Shown: positions 1-8,128 of the stretch, piece by piece
Numbering within the stretch: the stretch's first letter is position 1
Layout of the letters: each line of letters starts with the position of its first letter
Source of the DNA: Cellvibrionales bacterium
Lineage (GTDB): Bacteria > Pseudomonadota > Gammaproteobacteria > Pseudomonadales > JAHEIH01
Length of the DNA: 64,000 nucleotides
Direction of reading: 5' to 3'
Assembly (NCBI GenBank): GCA_024639455.1
Contig: JAHEIH010000026.1
Span: forward strand, 304,987-368,986
Notes under the pieces: model-generated
The model's database searches: none
What the model was told of the DNA's origin: nothing
Seen by the model: only the letters and a program-made list of their open reading frames with translations
Program-made: the position numbers and the translations under genes

Positions 1-663
1 GATAGAAGCGATGTTAGCGAGGTGGTGTTTATTTCACGCGAGCAAGCGCTGCGCGAATTCGAGCAAGTCTCGGGCCTTGATAACGTGTTGAGTTACCTCG
101 ATGAAAACCCGCTGCCCTCGGTGCTGGTGGTAACACCGACCGATCTCAGCATGAGCAGTGCTGCCAGCGAGCGTTTTATTGAAACCATGTCCAGTATTCC
201 CGGCGTAGAAAAGGTGCAATTGGACATGCAGTGGGTTAACCGCCTACAGCAGATCCTCACCTTGTTTGATCGCCTCGCCACCGTATTGGCGTTGCTGTTA
301 GCTCTCGGCGTGATATTGGTGATAGGCAACACCGTGCGCATGACCATCGAACAGCGGCGCGATGAAATCGTGGTGGCTAAGTTGGTAGGCGCTTCGGACA
401 GTTTTGTGCAAAGACCCTTTTTATACGCCGGTGCATGGTATGGCTTGGGCGGAGGTATTTTGGCTTGTGTCATCGTCTGGGTGGTTAGTTGGTGGCTGTC
501 TGGCCCCATTGAGTCTTTGGCCGATGCTTACCAAGCGAGTTTCTATGCTCACAGCCTTGGTGTGTTGCCCGCCCTAGCGGTTTGCACTATCGGCGTGGTC
601 ATGGGATTGCTGGGAAGTGCCGTGGCGGTATTCAAACATTTGCGAGAAATTGAGCCAACGTAA
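1..663 (+). CDS. ftsX: Cell division protein FtsX, C-terminal part (5' end outside window)
   Basis: Membrane partner of the ATPase FtsE. The FtsEX complex acts at the division septum and controls periplasmic amidase activation. The frame is open from base 1, so the N-terminus and first membrane segment lie upstream. What is visible is the end of the periplasmic domain, including the family-typical stretch ISREQALREF, followed by three hydrophobic segments: LATVLALLLALGVILVIGNT, a Gly-rich one around AWYGLGGGILACVIVW, and LPALAVCTIGVVMGLLGSA. The cytoplasmic EQRRDEIVVAKLVGAS motif between the first and second is characteristic of FtsX permeases. The gene directly precedes rpoH, the usual ftsY-ftsE-ftsX-rpoH order in gammaproteobacteria, which supports the call. 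Confidence 0.93.
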   Translation, partial: DRSDVSEVVFISREQALREFEQVSGLDNVLSYLDENPLPSVLVVTPTDLSMSSAASERFIETMSSIPGVEKVQLDMQWVNRLQQILTLFDRLATVLALLLALGVILVIGNTVRMTIEQRRDEIVVAKLVGASDSFVQRPFLYAGAWYGLGGGILACVIVWVVSWWLSGPIESLADAYQASFYAHSLGVLPALAVCTIGVVMGLLGSAVAVFKHLREIEPT

Positions 664-680
664 ACGTTGCGCTTGAAATG

Positions 681-707
681 GGAACTTTCTGACCCCATAG
701 TGTCTTA
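681..707 (+). promoter_or_regulatory. Candidate sigma-E promoter of rpoH
   Basis: GGAACTT at 681-687 is followed after 15 bases by TCTTA at 703-707 (GTCTTA from 702). This matches the known envelope-stress sigma-E pattern (GGAACTT, about 16 bases, GTCnnA). Sigma-E control of rpoH is established in E. coli; here it is inferred from the motif and its place about 90 bases before the rpoH start. Confidence 0.6.
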
Positions 708-717
708 TATAGCGGCA

Positions 718-746
718 TTGGCATATCTATCATGTCTTGCTATTAT
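718..746 (+). promoter_or_regulatory. Candidate extended -10 sigma-70 promoter of rpoH
   Basis: TTGGCA (718-723), a 17-base spacer and TATTAT (741-746) form a near-consensus housekeeping promoter. TG at 738-739, one base before the hexamer, makes it an extended -10 element. Transcription would start near 753, leaving a leader of about 45 bases before rpoH. Confidence 0.6.
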
Positions 747-796
747 TGTGCAGCTATACGTAGATGGTGTAGTAACACTGTCATTTTGGAGGAGTA

Positions 797-1651
797 ATGA
801 GCACTAGCTTACAAACCTACGCAAACTTGTGCCCTGGGGCGAATCTCGCGGCTTACACGCAGACTGTATCTGCGATTCCGCTGCTAACAGCAGAGGAAGA
901 GTTGGCGCTGGCTGAAGAGCTGTATTATCACGACAATCTTGATTCGGCGCGCCAGCTCGTTATGTCGCACCTACGTTTTGTGGTGCATATTGCAAAAAGT
1001 TACTCGGGTTATGGTCTGGCCGAAGCTGACCTGATCCAAGAGGGCAACGTTGGCCTGATGAAGGCCGTAAAGCGTTTTAACCCCGAAAAAGGCGTTCGTC
1101 TGGTGTCGTTCGCCGTGCACTGGATCAAAGCCGAAATCCATGAATTCGTGTTGCGCAACTGGCGTATCGTCAAAGTGGCGACCACCAAGGCGCAACGTAA
1201 ATTGTTCTTCAACCTTCGTTCAAGCAAGCAGCGTTTAGCCTGGTTGTCACAGGATGAAGCGCAGCGCATCGCCGACGACCTAGGGGTTGAATTACGCGAT
1301 GTGCAGCAAATGGAAAATCGCCTCAGCTCTACCGACGCGGCCTTTGACGGTTATGGCGATGACAGCGACGAGAGCGATTTTGTGGCGCCTGCGAATTATT
1401 TAGAAGACAACAGCCACAACCCTGCCATGCTGTTGGAAAACGCCGACTGGGAAGCCAACACGATGCAGAATTTGCATATGGCGTTGGAGTCACTCGATGA
1501 GCGTAGCCGCGACATCATTGCTAAGCGTTGGTTGAGCGAAGACAAAAGTACCTTGCACGATCTAGCGGCTGAATACGGTGTCTCTGCCGAGCGCATCCGC
1601 CAGTTGGAAAACAATGCTATGAAAAAGGTTCGCGCCGTTTTAGAGGCCTAG
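797..1651 (+). CDS. rpoH: RNA polymerase heat-shock sigma factor RpoH (sigma-32)
   Basis: Directs core RNA polymerase to heat-shock promoters (chaperones, proteases). The 284-residue length equals the family norm. Region 2 is clear ([20 protein letters not shown], about residues 78-97). It is followed by the RpoH-specific box QRKLFFNLR at residues 133-141, which separates RpoH from RpoD and RpoS. Region 4 is the C-terminal helix-turn-helix ([19 protein letters not shown]). The start has a strong ribosome site (GGAGGAG) seven bases upstream. It lies behind ftsX as usual and has its own tandem promoters and a terminator, so it is probably monocistronic. HslU, part of a classic sigma-32-regulated protease, is at the other end of the window. 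Confidence 0.97.
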   Translation: MSTSLQTYANLCPGANLAAYTQTVSAIPLLTAEEELALAEELYYHDNLDSARQLVMSHLRFVVHIAKSYSGYGLAEADLIQEGNVGLMKAVKRFNPEKGVRLVSFAVHWIKAEIHEFVLRNWRIVKVATTKAQRKLFFNLRSSKQRLAWLSQDEAQRIADDLGVELRDVQQMENRLSSTDAAFDGYGDDSDESDFVAPANYLEDNSHNPAMLLENADWEANTMQNLHMALESLDERSRDIIAKRWLSEDKSTLHDLAAEYGVSAERIRQLENNAMKKVRAVLEA

Positions 1652-1670
1652 TGCCCGCGCGAGCTAATTA

Positions 1671-1702
1671 AACCGCCCCTGCTTGGCAGTGGCGGTTTTT
1701 TT
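1671..1702 (+). terminator. Rho-independent terminator after rpoH
   Basis: AACCGCC (1671-1677) pairs with GGCGGTT (1691-1697), and inside it CTGC pairs with GCAG. A run of seven T follows (1696-1702). The hairpin ends only 13 bases before the next start codon. Confidence 0.85.
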
Positions 1703-1715
1703 ATTTGAGATAACA

Positions 1716-2093
1716 ATGGATAAAATTTTCTTATTGTTCGCCGCCTTGTTCGGCACCACCGCGGTGGGCTTGGGCGCTTTCGCTTCGCACGGTCTGCGCG
1801 GTCAGCTCAGCGATCGTTTATTAAATACGTTTCAAACCGGCGTGGAATACCAGATGTACCACGCGATTGCCCTATTGGGTGTGGGTATCTTGGCTCGCCT
1901 TTGGCCGTCGTCAGCCTTCAATGTAGCCGGCGGCTTATTTATTGTTGGTGTATTGCTGTTTTCGTGTAGCCTATACGGCTTGGCGCTGGGTGGTCCACGC
2001 ATCCTCGGCCCGATTACCCCCATCGGTGGGGTGTGTTTTATTGGCGGTTGGATAACTCTCGCCGTCGCTTGCTGGAGATTGCCCTCGCTATGA
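1716..2093 (+). CDS. DUF423 family small membrane protein
   Basis: A 125-residue integral membrane protein of the DUF423 (YgdD-like) family, function unknown. Four hydrophobic segments are visible (about residues 4-24, 48-62, 71-90 and 99-120), and the family hallmark GAFASHGL follows the first. I chose the ATG at 1716 because it gives the family length; an upstream in-frame start would lie inside the rpoH terminator. The stop overlaps the trmB start as ATGA (2090-2093), so the two are translationally coupled. The short gap after the terminator means expression depends on read-through or on a promoter inside the end of rpoH. Confidence 0.85.
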   Translation: MDKIFLLFAALFGTTAVGLGAFASHGLRGQLSDRLLNTFQTGVEYQMYHAIALLGVGILARLWPSSAFNVAGGLFIVGVLLFSCSLYGLALGGPRILGPITPIGGVCFIGGWITLAVACWRLPSL

Positions 2094-2806
2094 GTGATGA
2101 CTTTACCGTTACCACCGAATACCGTCCTGAGTACAAAAAGAAGTCGATTCGCAGTTTTGTGATCCGCAGTGGACGCATGACCGAGTCGCAGGCCAAGGCC
2201 TTCGACTCACACTGGAAAAATATTGGTTTAAGCCTTTTTGATGGACTAATAGAGCAAGTGGCCTTGTTTGGCCGAGAGGCTCCGCTAGTGGTTGAGATAG
2301 GCTTTGGCATGGGTGATTCGCTAGTGGATATGGCGGCAGCCGATCCCGGCAGTGATTTCATCGGTATTGAAGTTCACCCACCCGGCGTGGGGCGCTTGAT
2401 CAACCGCGCTGGCAATGAAGGGCTGAGCAATCTGAAAACCTACATGGCCGATGCCAACGACGTGCTGGAAGACTGCATCGCTGACGCCAGTTTAGCACGT
2501 GTACAGCTCTACTTCCCCGACCCGTGGCACAAGAAAAAGCACCACAAGCGTCGCATAGTTCAACCCGAATTTGTCGCTCAATTGGTACGCAAATTAAAGC
2601 CCGGCGGTAAAATTCATATGGCCACTGATTGGGAGAACTACGCCGAGCATATGCTCGACGTGTTGCAGGCCAATCCCGATATCAGCAACGACAGCCCCAA
2701 CGGTGATTATGTGACGACACCTGCTTGGCGCCCTCATACCAAATTTGAAGCCCGCGGCGAGCGCCTCGGACACGGTGTGTGGGACTTACTGTTTACTAAA
2801 AAGTAA
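2090..2806 (+). CDS. trmB: tRNA (guanine-N7-)-methyltransferase TrmB
   Basis: Methylates N7 of guanine 46 in the tRNA variable loop using S-adenosylmethionine. The 238-residue protein carries the SAM-binding glycine motif VEIGFGMGDS, the family signature YFPDPWHKKKHHKRR and the C-terminal TKFEARGERLGHG, all diagnostic for TrmB. The ATG at 2090 overlaps the DUF423 stop, and the stop codon shares a base with the following HAD gene (TAATG at 2804-2808). The three genes therefore form a tightly coupled run. An in-frame ATG 57 bases upstream would give an N-terminal extension unlike the family. Confidence 0.95.
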   Translation: MSDDFTVTTEYRPEYKKKSIRSFVIRSGRMTESQAKAFDSHWKNIGLSLFDGLIEQVALFGREAPLVVEIGFGMGDSLVDMAAADPGSDFIGIEVHPPGVGRLINRAGNEGLSNLKTYMADANDVLEDCIADASLARVQLYFPDPWHKKKHHKRRIVQPEFVAQLVRKLKPGGKIHMATDWENYAEHMLDVLQANPDISNDSPNGDYVTTPAWRPHTKFEARGERLGHGVWDLLFTKK

Positions 2807-3411
2807 TGTCTAGCCTCGTCCTCTCTCACTACGACGCCATCATTTTTGACATGGATGGCACCTTGGTGGATTCTGTGGCGCCCCATCTCGATTCTTGGCA
2901 GGTGATCTGCGAGCGCTATGGCTACCCCTGTGATCGCGATTTTATGGCGCAGCTGAGTGGGGTTCCTACGCTGGCTACTGTGCAATTATTGAATGAACGC
3001 TTTGGTCTCGACCACCCGGTGGCTCGCGTGGCGCACGAAAAAGAACATCTATTTTTAGACATGTGCAAGACGCCGCTGCGTATTGAGCCGGTTTATCAAA
3101 TTTTGCTTGAACAGCACACACGCGTTCCTGTGGCTGTCGGTACCGGTGCGAGTCGTGAGCACGCATTGGAACAGCTCGGTCCACTCGACATTCTGCCTCT
3201 ACTATCGGCGCTGGTCACCGCCAGCGATGTCCAACATGGCAAGCCCCATCCTGAGACTTTTCTAACCGCCGCGCAGTTAATTAACATACCGCCCAGCCGC
3301 TGCGTGGTATTTGAAGATACCGCTATCGGTAGGCGGGCGGCGTCGGCGGCCGGCATGGACTGTTACCAGGTGGACGCGGGGCAGGTGGTAGATTTCGTCG
3401 CGGCGAGATAG
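2806..3411 (+). CDS. HAD-superfamily phosphatase, YqaB / beta-phosphoglucomutase-like
   Basis: A 201-residue HAD hydrolase, probably a small sugar- or nucleotide-phosphate phosphatase. The nucleophile motif DMDGTLVDS places the two catalytic aspartates at residues 15 and 17. Motif II is in VGTGASREH, the lysine in GKPHPETF and the acidic motif in FEDTAIG. The helical cap between motifs I and II matches subclass I HADs such as YqaB (fructose-1-phosphatase) and beta-phosphoglucomutase. The exact substrate cannot be read from the sequence. Its start overlaps the trmB stop by one base. Confidence 0.85.
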   Translation: MSSLVLSHYDAIIFDMDGTLVDSVAPHLDSWQVICERYGYPCDRDFMAQLSGVPTLATVQLLNERFGLDHPVARVAHEKEHLFLDMCKTPLRIEPVYQILLEQHTRVPVAVGTGASREHALEQLGPLDILPLLSALVTASDVQHGKPHPETFLTAAQLINIPPSRCVVFEDTAIGRRAASAAGMDCYQVDAGQVVDFVAAR

Positions 3412-3485
3412 CTTCTTGCGATGTTGTAACGCTAAGCTAAACCTTGGCAACAGACGGTCAAAATAAGCAATTGTGCATTTTCGAG

Positions 3486-3513
3486 TTGCCGAAACCGAGT
3501 GACAGGGTAAAAT
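3486..3513 (+). promoter_or_regulatory. Candidate sigma-70 promoter of gcvH
   Basis: TTGCCG (3486-3491), a 16-base spacer and TAAAAT (3508-3513), about 45 bases before the gcvH ATG. No glycine-riboswitch-like structure is evident in the 146-base gap. Confidence 0.4.
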
Positions 3514-3557
3514 GCGAAAAATAGCCGATAGTGGCAAGGAAAATACAGGGGAAAACC

Positions 3558-3944
3558 ATGAGTAACCTACCAGCAGAATTACGTTACGCTTCATCACACG
3601 AATGGGCACGTCTCGAGGACGATGGCAGTGTGGTCGTGGGCATTACCGACCACGCCCAAGATGCGCTAGGCGACGTGGTTTTCGTTGAATTGCCAGAAGT
3701 GGGTGCTACCGTTGCCATGGGCGCCGAGTGTGCCGTGGTTGAATCGGTGAAGGCAGCATCCGATATCTACGCACCGATCTCAGGTGAAATCGTCGAGATT
3801 AACGAAAACTTGGAAGATGCCCCCGAAACCATCAATGCCGATCCCTACGGTGACGGTTGGATGTTCCGTATCCAGCCCGATAACGAAGACCAGTTGAACG
3901 ATTTACTCGACGCGGATGGCTACGCCGCCGAAATCGACGAGTAA
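3558..3944 (+). CDS. gcvH: Glycine cleavage system H protein
   Basis: Lipoyl carrier that shuttles the aminomethyl group between the P, T and L proteins of glycine cleavage. The 128-residue length is typical. The lipoylation site is Lys65 in the motif [12 protein letters not shown], and the N-terminal [12 protein letters not shown] and [14 protein letters not shown] are classic GcvH sequence. I chose the ATG at 3558; an upstream in-frame ATG at 3531 adds nine non-conserved residues. No gcvT, gcvP or lipoate ligase gene lies in the window, so this is an orphan H protein here, followed by its own terminator. Standalone GcvH can also act in lipoate relay to 2-oxoacid dehydrogenases. Confidence 0.95.
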   Translation: MSNLPAELRYASSHEWARLEDDGSVVVGITDHAQDALGDVVFVELPEVGATVAMGAECAVVESVKAASDIYAPISGEIVEINENLEDAPETINADPYGDGWMFRIQPDNEDQLNDLLDADGYAAEIDE

Positions 3945-3969
3945 GATCCACATTCCGTTCGTTGCTACG

Positions 3970-3997
3970 GCCAGTCGCCTGTGCGGCTGGCTTTTTT
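3970..3997 (+). terminator. Rho-independent terminator after gcvH
   Basis: A nine-pair stem, GCCAGTCGC (3970-3978) with GCGGCTGGC (3983-3991, one G-T pair), has a CTGT loop and is followed by six T. Confidence 0.88.
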
Positions 3998-4016
3998 ATT
4001 TTTAGGAAGCCCCGCC

Positions 4017-5210
4017 ATGTCGTTTCAAACCCTCTACCTTAAAAAGCAATCCGACCGCCGTTTAAGGCAAGGTCACCAGTGGATTTTTAGCAACGAGGTC
4101 GACGTGCAGCGCTCGCCATTGAAGATGTTTAGCGGCGGCCAGCAAGTGGTAGTTGAAAACGCCGAAGGGCGGTTTGTTGGTTACGCCTGCATGAGCCCCA
4201 GCAATTTGATCTGTGCGCGTTTGGTGAGTCGCGACAAACAACACCCTTTGGATAAATCACTCTTGGTACACCGCATCAACGTGGCGCTGAGTTTACGCCA
4301 ACGCTGCTTCGATCAACCCTACTACCGTTTAGTGTACGGTGATTCAGATTTCTTGCCGGGCTTGGTGATTGACCGCTTCGGTGATGTTTGCGTGGTGCAG
4401 ATCTCCAATGCCGCGATGGACGCCATGCTAGAGGATATTCTTGCCGCCTTGATCAAGGTGGTTAAACCGAGCGGTGTGTTGTTGAAGAATGACAGCGTCG
4501 CACGCGCTGACGAGGGGCTGTCAGAAGACATCCGCGTGATTCACGGCGATGTAGCAGAATCGGTGCCGCTGGTGGAAAACGGAGTGAACTTTATGGCGCC
4601 CGTGTGGCACGGTCAAAAAACCGGTTGGTTCTACGACCACCGTGAAAACCGCGCTCGCTTGCAGCAGTTATCAAAAGGCCAGCGAGTGCTTGACGTGTTC
4701 AGCTACGTGGGTGGCTGGGGTGTGCAGGCGGCCGCGGCTGGCGCCAGTGAAGTATTCTGTGTAGACCGTTCCGAGCAAGCGCTCGACTGGGTGCACCAAA
4801 ATGCCACCTTGAATGGTGTGCAGGATAAGGTGGCAACCCTGCAGGGCAATGCTGTTGATGCTATGCAGCAGTTGCGCGACAGCGGCGAGCGTTTCGATAT
4901 CGTGGTGGTTGATCCGCCGGCCTTTATCAAGAAGCGCAAAGACAGTGCTAAAGGCGAGCAGGCCTACCACCGCATCAATCAGTTGGCGCTTCGCCTTTTG
5001 AATAAGGATGGCATTTTGGTTGGCGCGTCATGCTCAATGCATCTGTCGCGCGCACAGCTTACCGAAGTCGTTCGCGCCGGTGGCCGGCACATTGACCGCA
5101 GCGTGCAGATTTTCGCCAGCGGCGGCCAGGGGTCAGACCATCCTGTGCACCCCGCTATTCCTGAAACCGAGTATTTAAAGGCGCTTTTCTGCCGCGTTTG
5201 CCCGGTGTAA
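4017..5210 (+). CDS. rlmI: 23S rRNA (cytosine-C5)-methyltransferase, RlmI family
   Basis: SAM-dependent methyltransferase expected to modify C1962 of 23S rRNA. The 397 residues match E. coli RlmI. An N-terminal PUA-type RNA-binding domain (about residues 1-80, starting SFQTLYLKKQSDRRLRQGHQ) is followed by a Rossmann methyltransferase domain with DVFSYVGGWGVQAAAAGA (SAM site), the catalytic motif VVDPPAFIKKRK and the cysteine in GASCSMHLS. The start at 4017 has TAGGAAG upstream, beginning immediately after the T-run of the gcvH terminator. Closely related RlmI/RlmK-type enzymes cannot be separated by motif alone, so position specificity is inferred from length and order. Confidence 0.88.
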   Translation: MSFQTLYLKKQSDRRLRQGHQWIFSNEVDVQRSPLKMFSGGQQVVVENAEGRFVGYACMSPSNLICARLVSRDKQHPLDKSLLVHRINVALSLRQRCFDQPYYRLVYGDSDFLPGLVIDRFGDVCVVQISNAAMDAMLEDILAALIKVVKPSGVLLKNDSVARADEGLSEDIRVIHGDVAESVPLVENGVNFMAPVWHGQKTGWFYDHRENRARLQQLSKGQRVLDVFSYVGGWGVQAAAAGASEVFCVDRSEQALDWVHQNATLNGVQDKVATLQGNAVDAMQQLRDSGERFDIVVVDPPAFIKKRKDSAKGEQAYHRINQLALRLLNKDGILVGASCSMHLSRAQLTEVVRAGGRHIDRSVQIFASGGQGSDHPVHPAIPETEYLKALFCRVCPV

Positions 5211-5321
5211 ATAACGATCATTTTTAGATGGGGCAGGTATGCCCCAGTCGACTTCATTTCCCTGCTCGCCTATACTGATTGGCCGAGTTTGTTTTTTCAC
5301 AGACTTGTCTAAGGGATTCAA

Positions 5322-5837
5322 ATGACAAGAAATAACAATGAAAATTTGATCGATCGCCAAGGTTTTCGCGCCAATGTCGGCATTGTCGTTGCCGACGGAC
5401 AAGGTCGCGTGCTGTGGGCGCGTCGCTGCGGCCAAGACGCTTGGCAATTTCCACAGGGCGGCATTCACGCCGGTGAGACGCCGGAAGAAGCGATGTACCG
5501 CGAGTTGGACGAAGAGATTGGCCTGCAACCCGGCGACGTGAAGCTGATTGCTCAAACCCAGGGTTGGTTGCGTTACAAACTGCCCGAAGGCTTAATTCGT
5601 AAGCACTCTAAGCCGCTGTGCATCGGCCAGAAGCAGAAGTGGTTTTTGTTACAGATGGTCGGCGAGGACGAGCGCGTGGTGTTAAATCACGGTGACTGTA
5701 AGCCCGAATTTGACCACTGGCAATGGGTCAGTTATTGGTACCCCTTGGGTCAAGTAGTGTCCTTTAAGCGCGATGTTTATCGCCGCGCGATGCGCGAGCT
5801 TTCAGCCAACCACGCACGAATGGTTCGAACGGTATAG
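5322..5837 (+). CDS. rppH: RNA pyrophosphohydrolase RppH
   Basis: Nudix hydrolase that removes pyrophosphate from the 5' end of mRNAs and so starts RNase E-dependent decay. It has 171 residues. The Nudix box runs [20 protein letters not shown] and onward to IG, with all catalytic glutamates present. The N-terminal [21 protein letters not shown] and [10 protein letters not shown] are typical of RppH rather than other Nudix proteins. An AAGGGA ribosome site lies about ten bases before the ATG. Only three bases separate it from ptsP, the standard rppH-ptsP operon of gammaproteobacteria. Confidence 0.95.
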   Translation: MTRNNNENLIDRQGFRANVGIVVADGQGRVLWARRCGQDAWQFPQGGIHAGETPEEAMYRELDEEIGLQPGDVKLIAQTQGWLRYKLPEGLIRKHSKPLCIGQKQKWFLLQMVGEDERVVLNHGDCKPEFDHWQWVSYWYPLGQVVSFKRDVYRRAMRELSANHARMVRTV

Positions 5838-5840
5838 GCC

Positions 5841-8114
5841 ATGCTGAATTCGCTGCGTCGGATCGTTCAGGAAGTTAACTCGGTTAAAAATTATGCCGAG
5901 GCACTGAAGCTTATCGTCGATCGGGTCGCCGAAGCAATGAATACCGACGTCTGCACGATTTACATGTGGGATGAAAACGCGCAGCGATTTTTCTTTACCG
6001 CGACGCGCGGCCTCAACCAAGATTTATGTGGCAAGCTTAGCCTTGCTCGCGATGAGGGCTTAGTCGGTTTAGTGGGTGTGCGCGAGGAGCCGCTTAACCT
6101 CGAACGGGCAGACGCTCACCCGCGCTTCCACTATATGGAAGGCATTGGCGAGGAGCTCTATAGTGCCTTTTTAGGTGTGCCTATCATTCACCAACGCCGC
6201 GTGCTGGGTGTGCTAGTTGTGCAACAAGCGGCGCGGCGGCGTTTCGATGAGGCGGAAGAGGCGTTTCTGGTGACATTGTCGGCGCAGTTAGCGGGCGTTA
6301 TCGCCCACGCCGAAGCCAGTGGCGCGCTGCACGATGACCCTAATGTCGAGCTTGGTCAGCGCCCCAATGCAAAATTCCAGGGCCTTGGTGCGGTGCGTGG
6401 CACCGCGATCGGTACCGCCGTTGTTGCCTCACCTCAAGCCAACTTAGAAGCTGTTCCAAGTCGTCCGGCGGGAGATATTAATAGCGAGATTGAACGCTAT
6501 AACCGCGCTATCGATGCCGTACGTATGGATATTTGGAAACTGCGTGAAAAGCTCAGTTCTCAATTGCGTCCTGAAGAGCGCGCGCTCTTCGATGTGTACC
6601 TTGGCATGTTGAACGATAATGCCCTTGGTAACGAAGTCTTAGCTCGTATCCGGGGTGGTGAATGGGCACAGGGTGCACTCGCGAGTGTCATTTTGGAGCA
6701 CGTGCGTACCTTCGAACTGATGGAAGATGCCTACCTCCGCGAGCGCGCGGTCGATGTAAAAGACCTCGGTCGACGCGTGCTGTCTTACATGCAGAACGCC
6801 AATCAAGGCGAACAAGAATATCCGGCTAATACCATTCTTGTCGGCGAGGAACTGACCGCCTCGATGCTCGGCGAGGTACCAAAAGACAAGCTGATCGGTC
6901 TGGTGTCGGTGCGTGGCTCGGGTAACTCCCACGTGGCGATTATGGCGCGAGCCATGGGTATTCCCACCGTGATGGGGGTGATGGAGCTTCCCTTTGCCCG
7001 CCTTGAAGGGTGTCAGTTAATTCTCGATGGCTATGCCGGTACTGTTTACGCCAACCCCGGCGATGAGCTGTTGCAGTACTTCTGCGAAATGCTGGAAATC
7101 GAGCGACAGGAGATCGATGCACTGGCCGAGTTGCGCGATCTGCCTTGTGAAACGCTCGATGGGCAACGCATTGAATTGGTCGTGAACACGGGGCTGAACT
7201 CCGATGTGAGTCGCTCGCTCGATCACGGTGCTGAAGGCGTGGGCCTTTACCGTACTGAAATGCCTTTTATGATTCGTGAGCGCTTCCCATCTGAAGAAGA
7301 GCAGCGCCGTATTTACCGCGAACACTTGAAAGCCTTTGCCCCTAACCCTGTGACCATGCGCACCTTGGATATTGGCGGTGACAAGGCTTTGCCCTATTTT
7401 CCGATCGAAGAAGAAAATCCTTTCCTGGGGTGGCGCGGTATTCGCGTTACCCTCGATCACCCGGAAATTTTTCTGGTGCAACTGCGTGCGATGATTCGTG
7501 CCAATGAAGGGCTAGGCAATCTCAAAATCATGCTGCCAATGATCAGTAACGTCTCAGAGCTAGATGACTCACTAGAATTGATTCGTCGCTGTTATGATGA
7601 GCTGATCGATGAAGGCATTGAATCACCCATGCCCAAGTTGGGGGTGATGGTTGAGGTACCGGCGGCGGTTTATCAAGCCAGACAACTCGCGCGTCGAGTA
7701 GATTTTTTATCTGTGGGTAGTAATGATTTGACCCAATACCTGCTGGCGGTCGATCGCAACAACGCCCGCGTGGCGGACTTGTATCATCAATACCACCCGG
7801 CGGTATTGCAGGCGCTAGTGAAGATAGCTCAGGATGCTCGCCTAGAGGGCAAGGAATTGTCTATCTGTGGTGAGTTGGCGGGCGACCCAGGCGCGTCAAT
7901 ATTGCTGGCGGGGATGGGTTATCGCACCTTGTCGATGAGCGCCAACAACTTGCCGCGGGTAAAATCCGTATTGCGCCAAGTCAGTATGGCGCAAGCGAAG
8001 GACATGCTGCACCGAGTACTTGAGATGGACAGTGCGCGCGACGTTCAGCGAAGCGTCGACGGCCTATTGCGAGAGTTAGGCCTCAGCCGTATGTTCCAGA
8101 GCTCAGACGACTAA
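5841..8114 (+). CDS. ptsP: PTS-Ntr enzyme I (phosphoenolpyruvate-protein phosphotransferase PtsP)
   Basis: First phosphotransferase of the nitrogen-related PTS: it takes phosphate from phosphoenolpyruvate and passes it to NPr. The 757 residues comprise an N-terminal GAF sensor domain (about residues 15-160), then the HPr-binding/phosphohistidine domain with the active histidine at residue 364 in GSGNSHVAIMARAMG, then the PEP-utilising barrel (GVGLYRTEMPFM, NPFLGWRGIR, SVGSNDLTQYLLAVDRN, and Cys in LSICGELAGD). The GAF domain separates it from sugar PTS enzyme I. In other bacteria this domain responds to glutamine. NPr and EIIA-Ntr genes are not in this window. Confidence 0.95.
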   Translation: MLNSLRRIVQEVNSVKNYAEALKLIVDRVAEAMNTDVCTIYMWDENAQRFFFTATRGLNQDLCGKLSLARDEGLVGLVGVREEPLNLERADAHPRFHYMEGIGEELYSAFLGVPIIHQRRVLGVLVVQQAARRRFDEAEEAFLVTLSAQLAGVIAHAEASGALHDDPNVELGQRPNAKFQGLGAVRGTAIGTAVVASPQANLEAVPSRPAGDINSEIERYNRAIDAVRMDIWKLREKLSSQLRPEERALFDVYLGMLNDNALGNEVLARIRGGEWAQGALASVILEHVRTFELMEDAYLRERAVDVKDLGRRVLSYMQNANQGEQEYPANTILVGEELTASMLGEVPKDKLIGLVSVRGSGNSHVAIMARAMGIPTVMGVMELPFARLEGCQLILDGYAGTVYANPGDELLQYFCEMLEIERQEIDALAELRDLPCETLDGQRIELVVNTGLNSDVSRSLDHGAEGVGLYRTEMPFMIRERFPSEEEQRRIYREHLKAFAPNPVTMRTLDIGGDKALPYFPIEEENPFLGWRGIRVTLDHPEIFLVQLRAMIRANEGLGNLKIMLPMISNVSELDDSLELIRRCYDELIDEGIESPMPKLGVMVEVPAAVYQARQLARRVDFLSVGSNDLTQYLLAVDRNNARVADLYHQYHPAVLQALVKIAQDARLEGKELSICGELAGDPGASILLAGMGYRTLSMSANNLPRVKSVLRQVSMAQAKDMLHRVLEMDSARDVQRSVDGLLRELGLSRMFQSSDD

Positions 8115-8128
8115 GATTGGCGAGTGCT

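Noticed and set aside
5230-5245. Hairpin GGGGC/GCCCC between rlmI and rppH
   Set aside because: No T-run on either strand and only a five-pair stem, so I do not call it a terminator.
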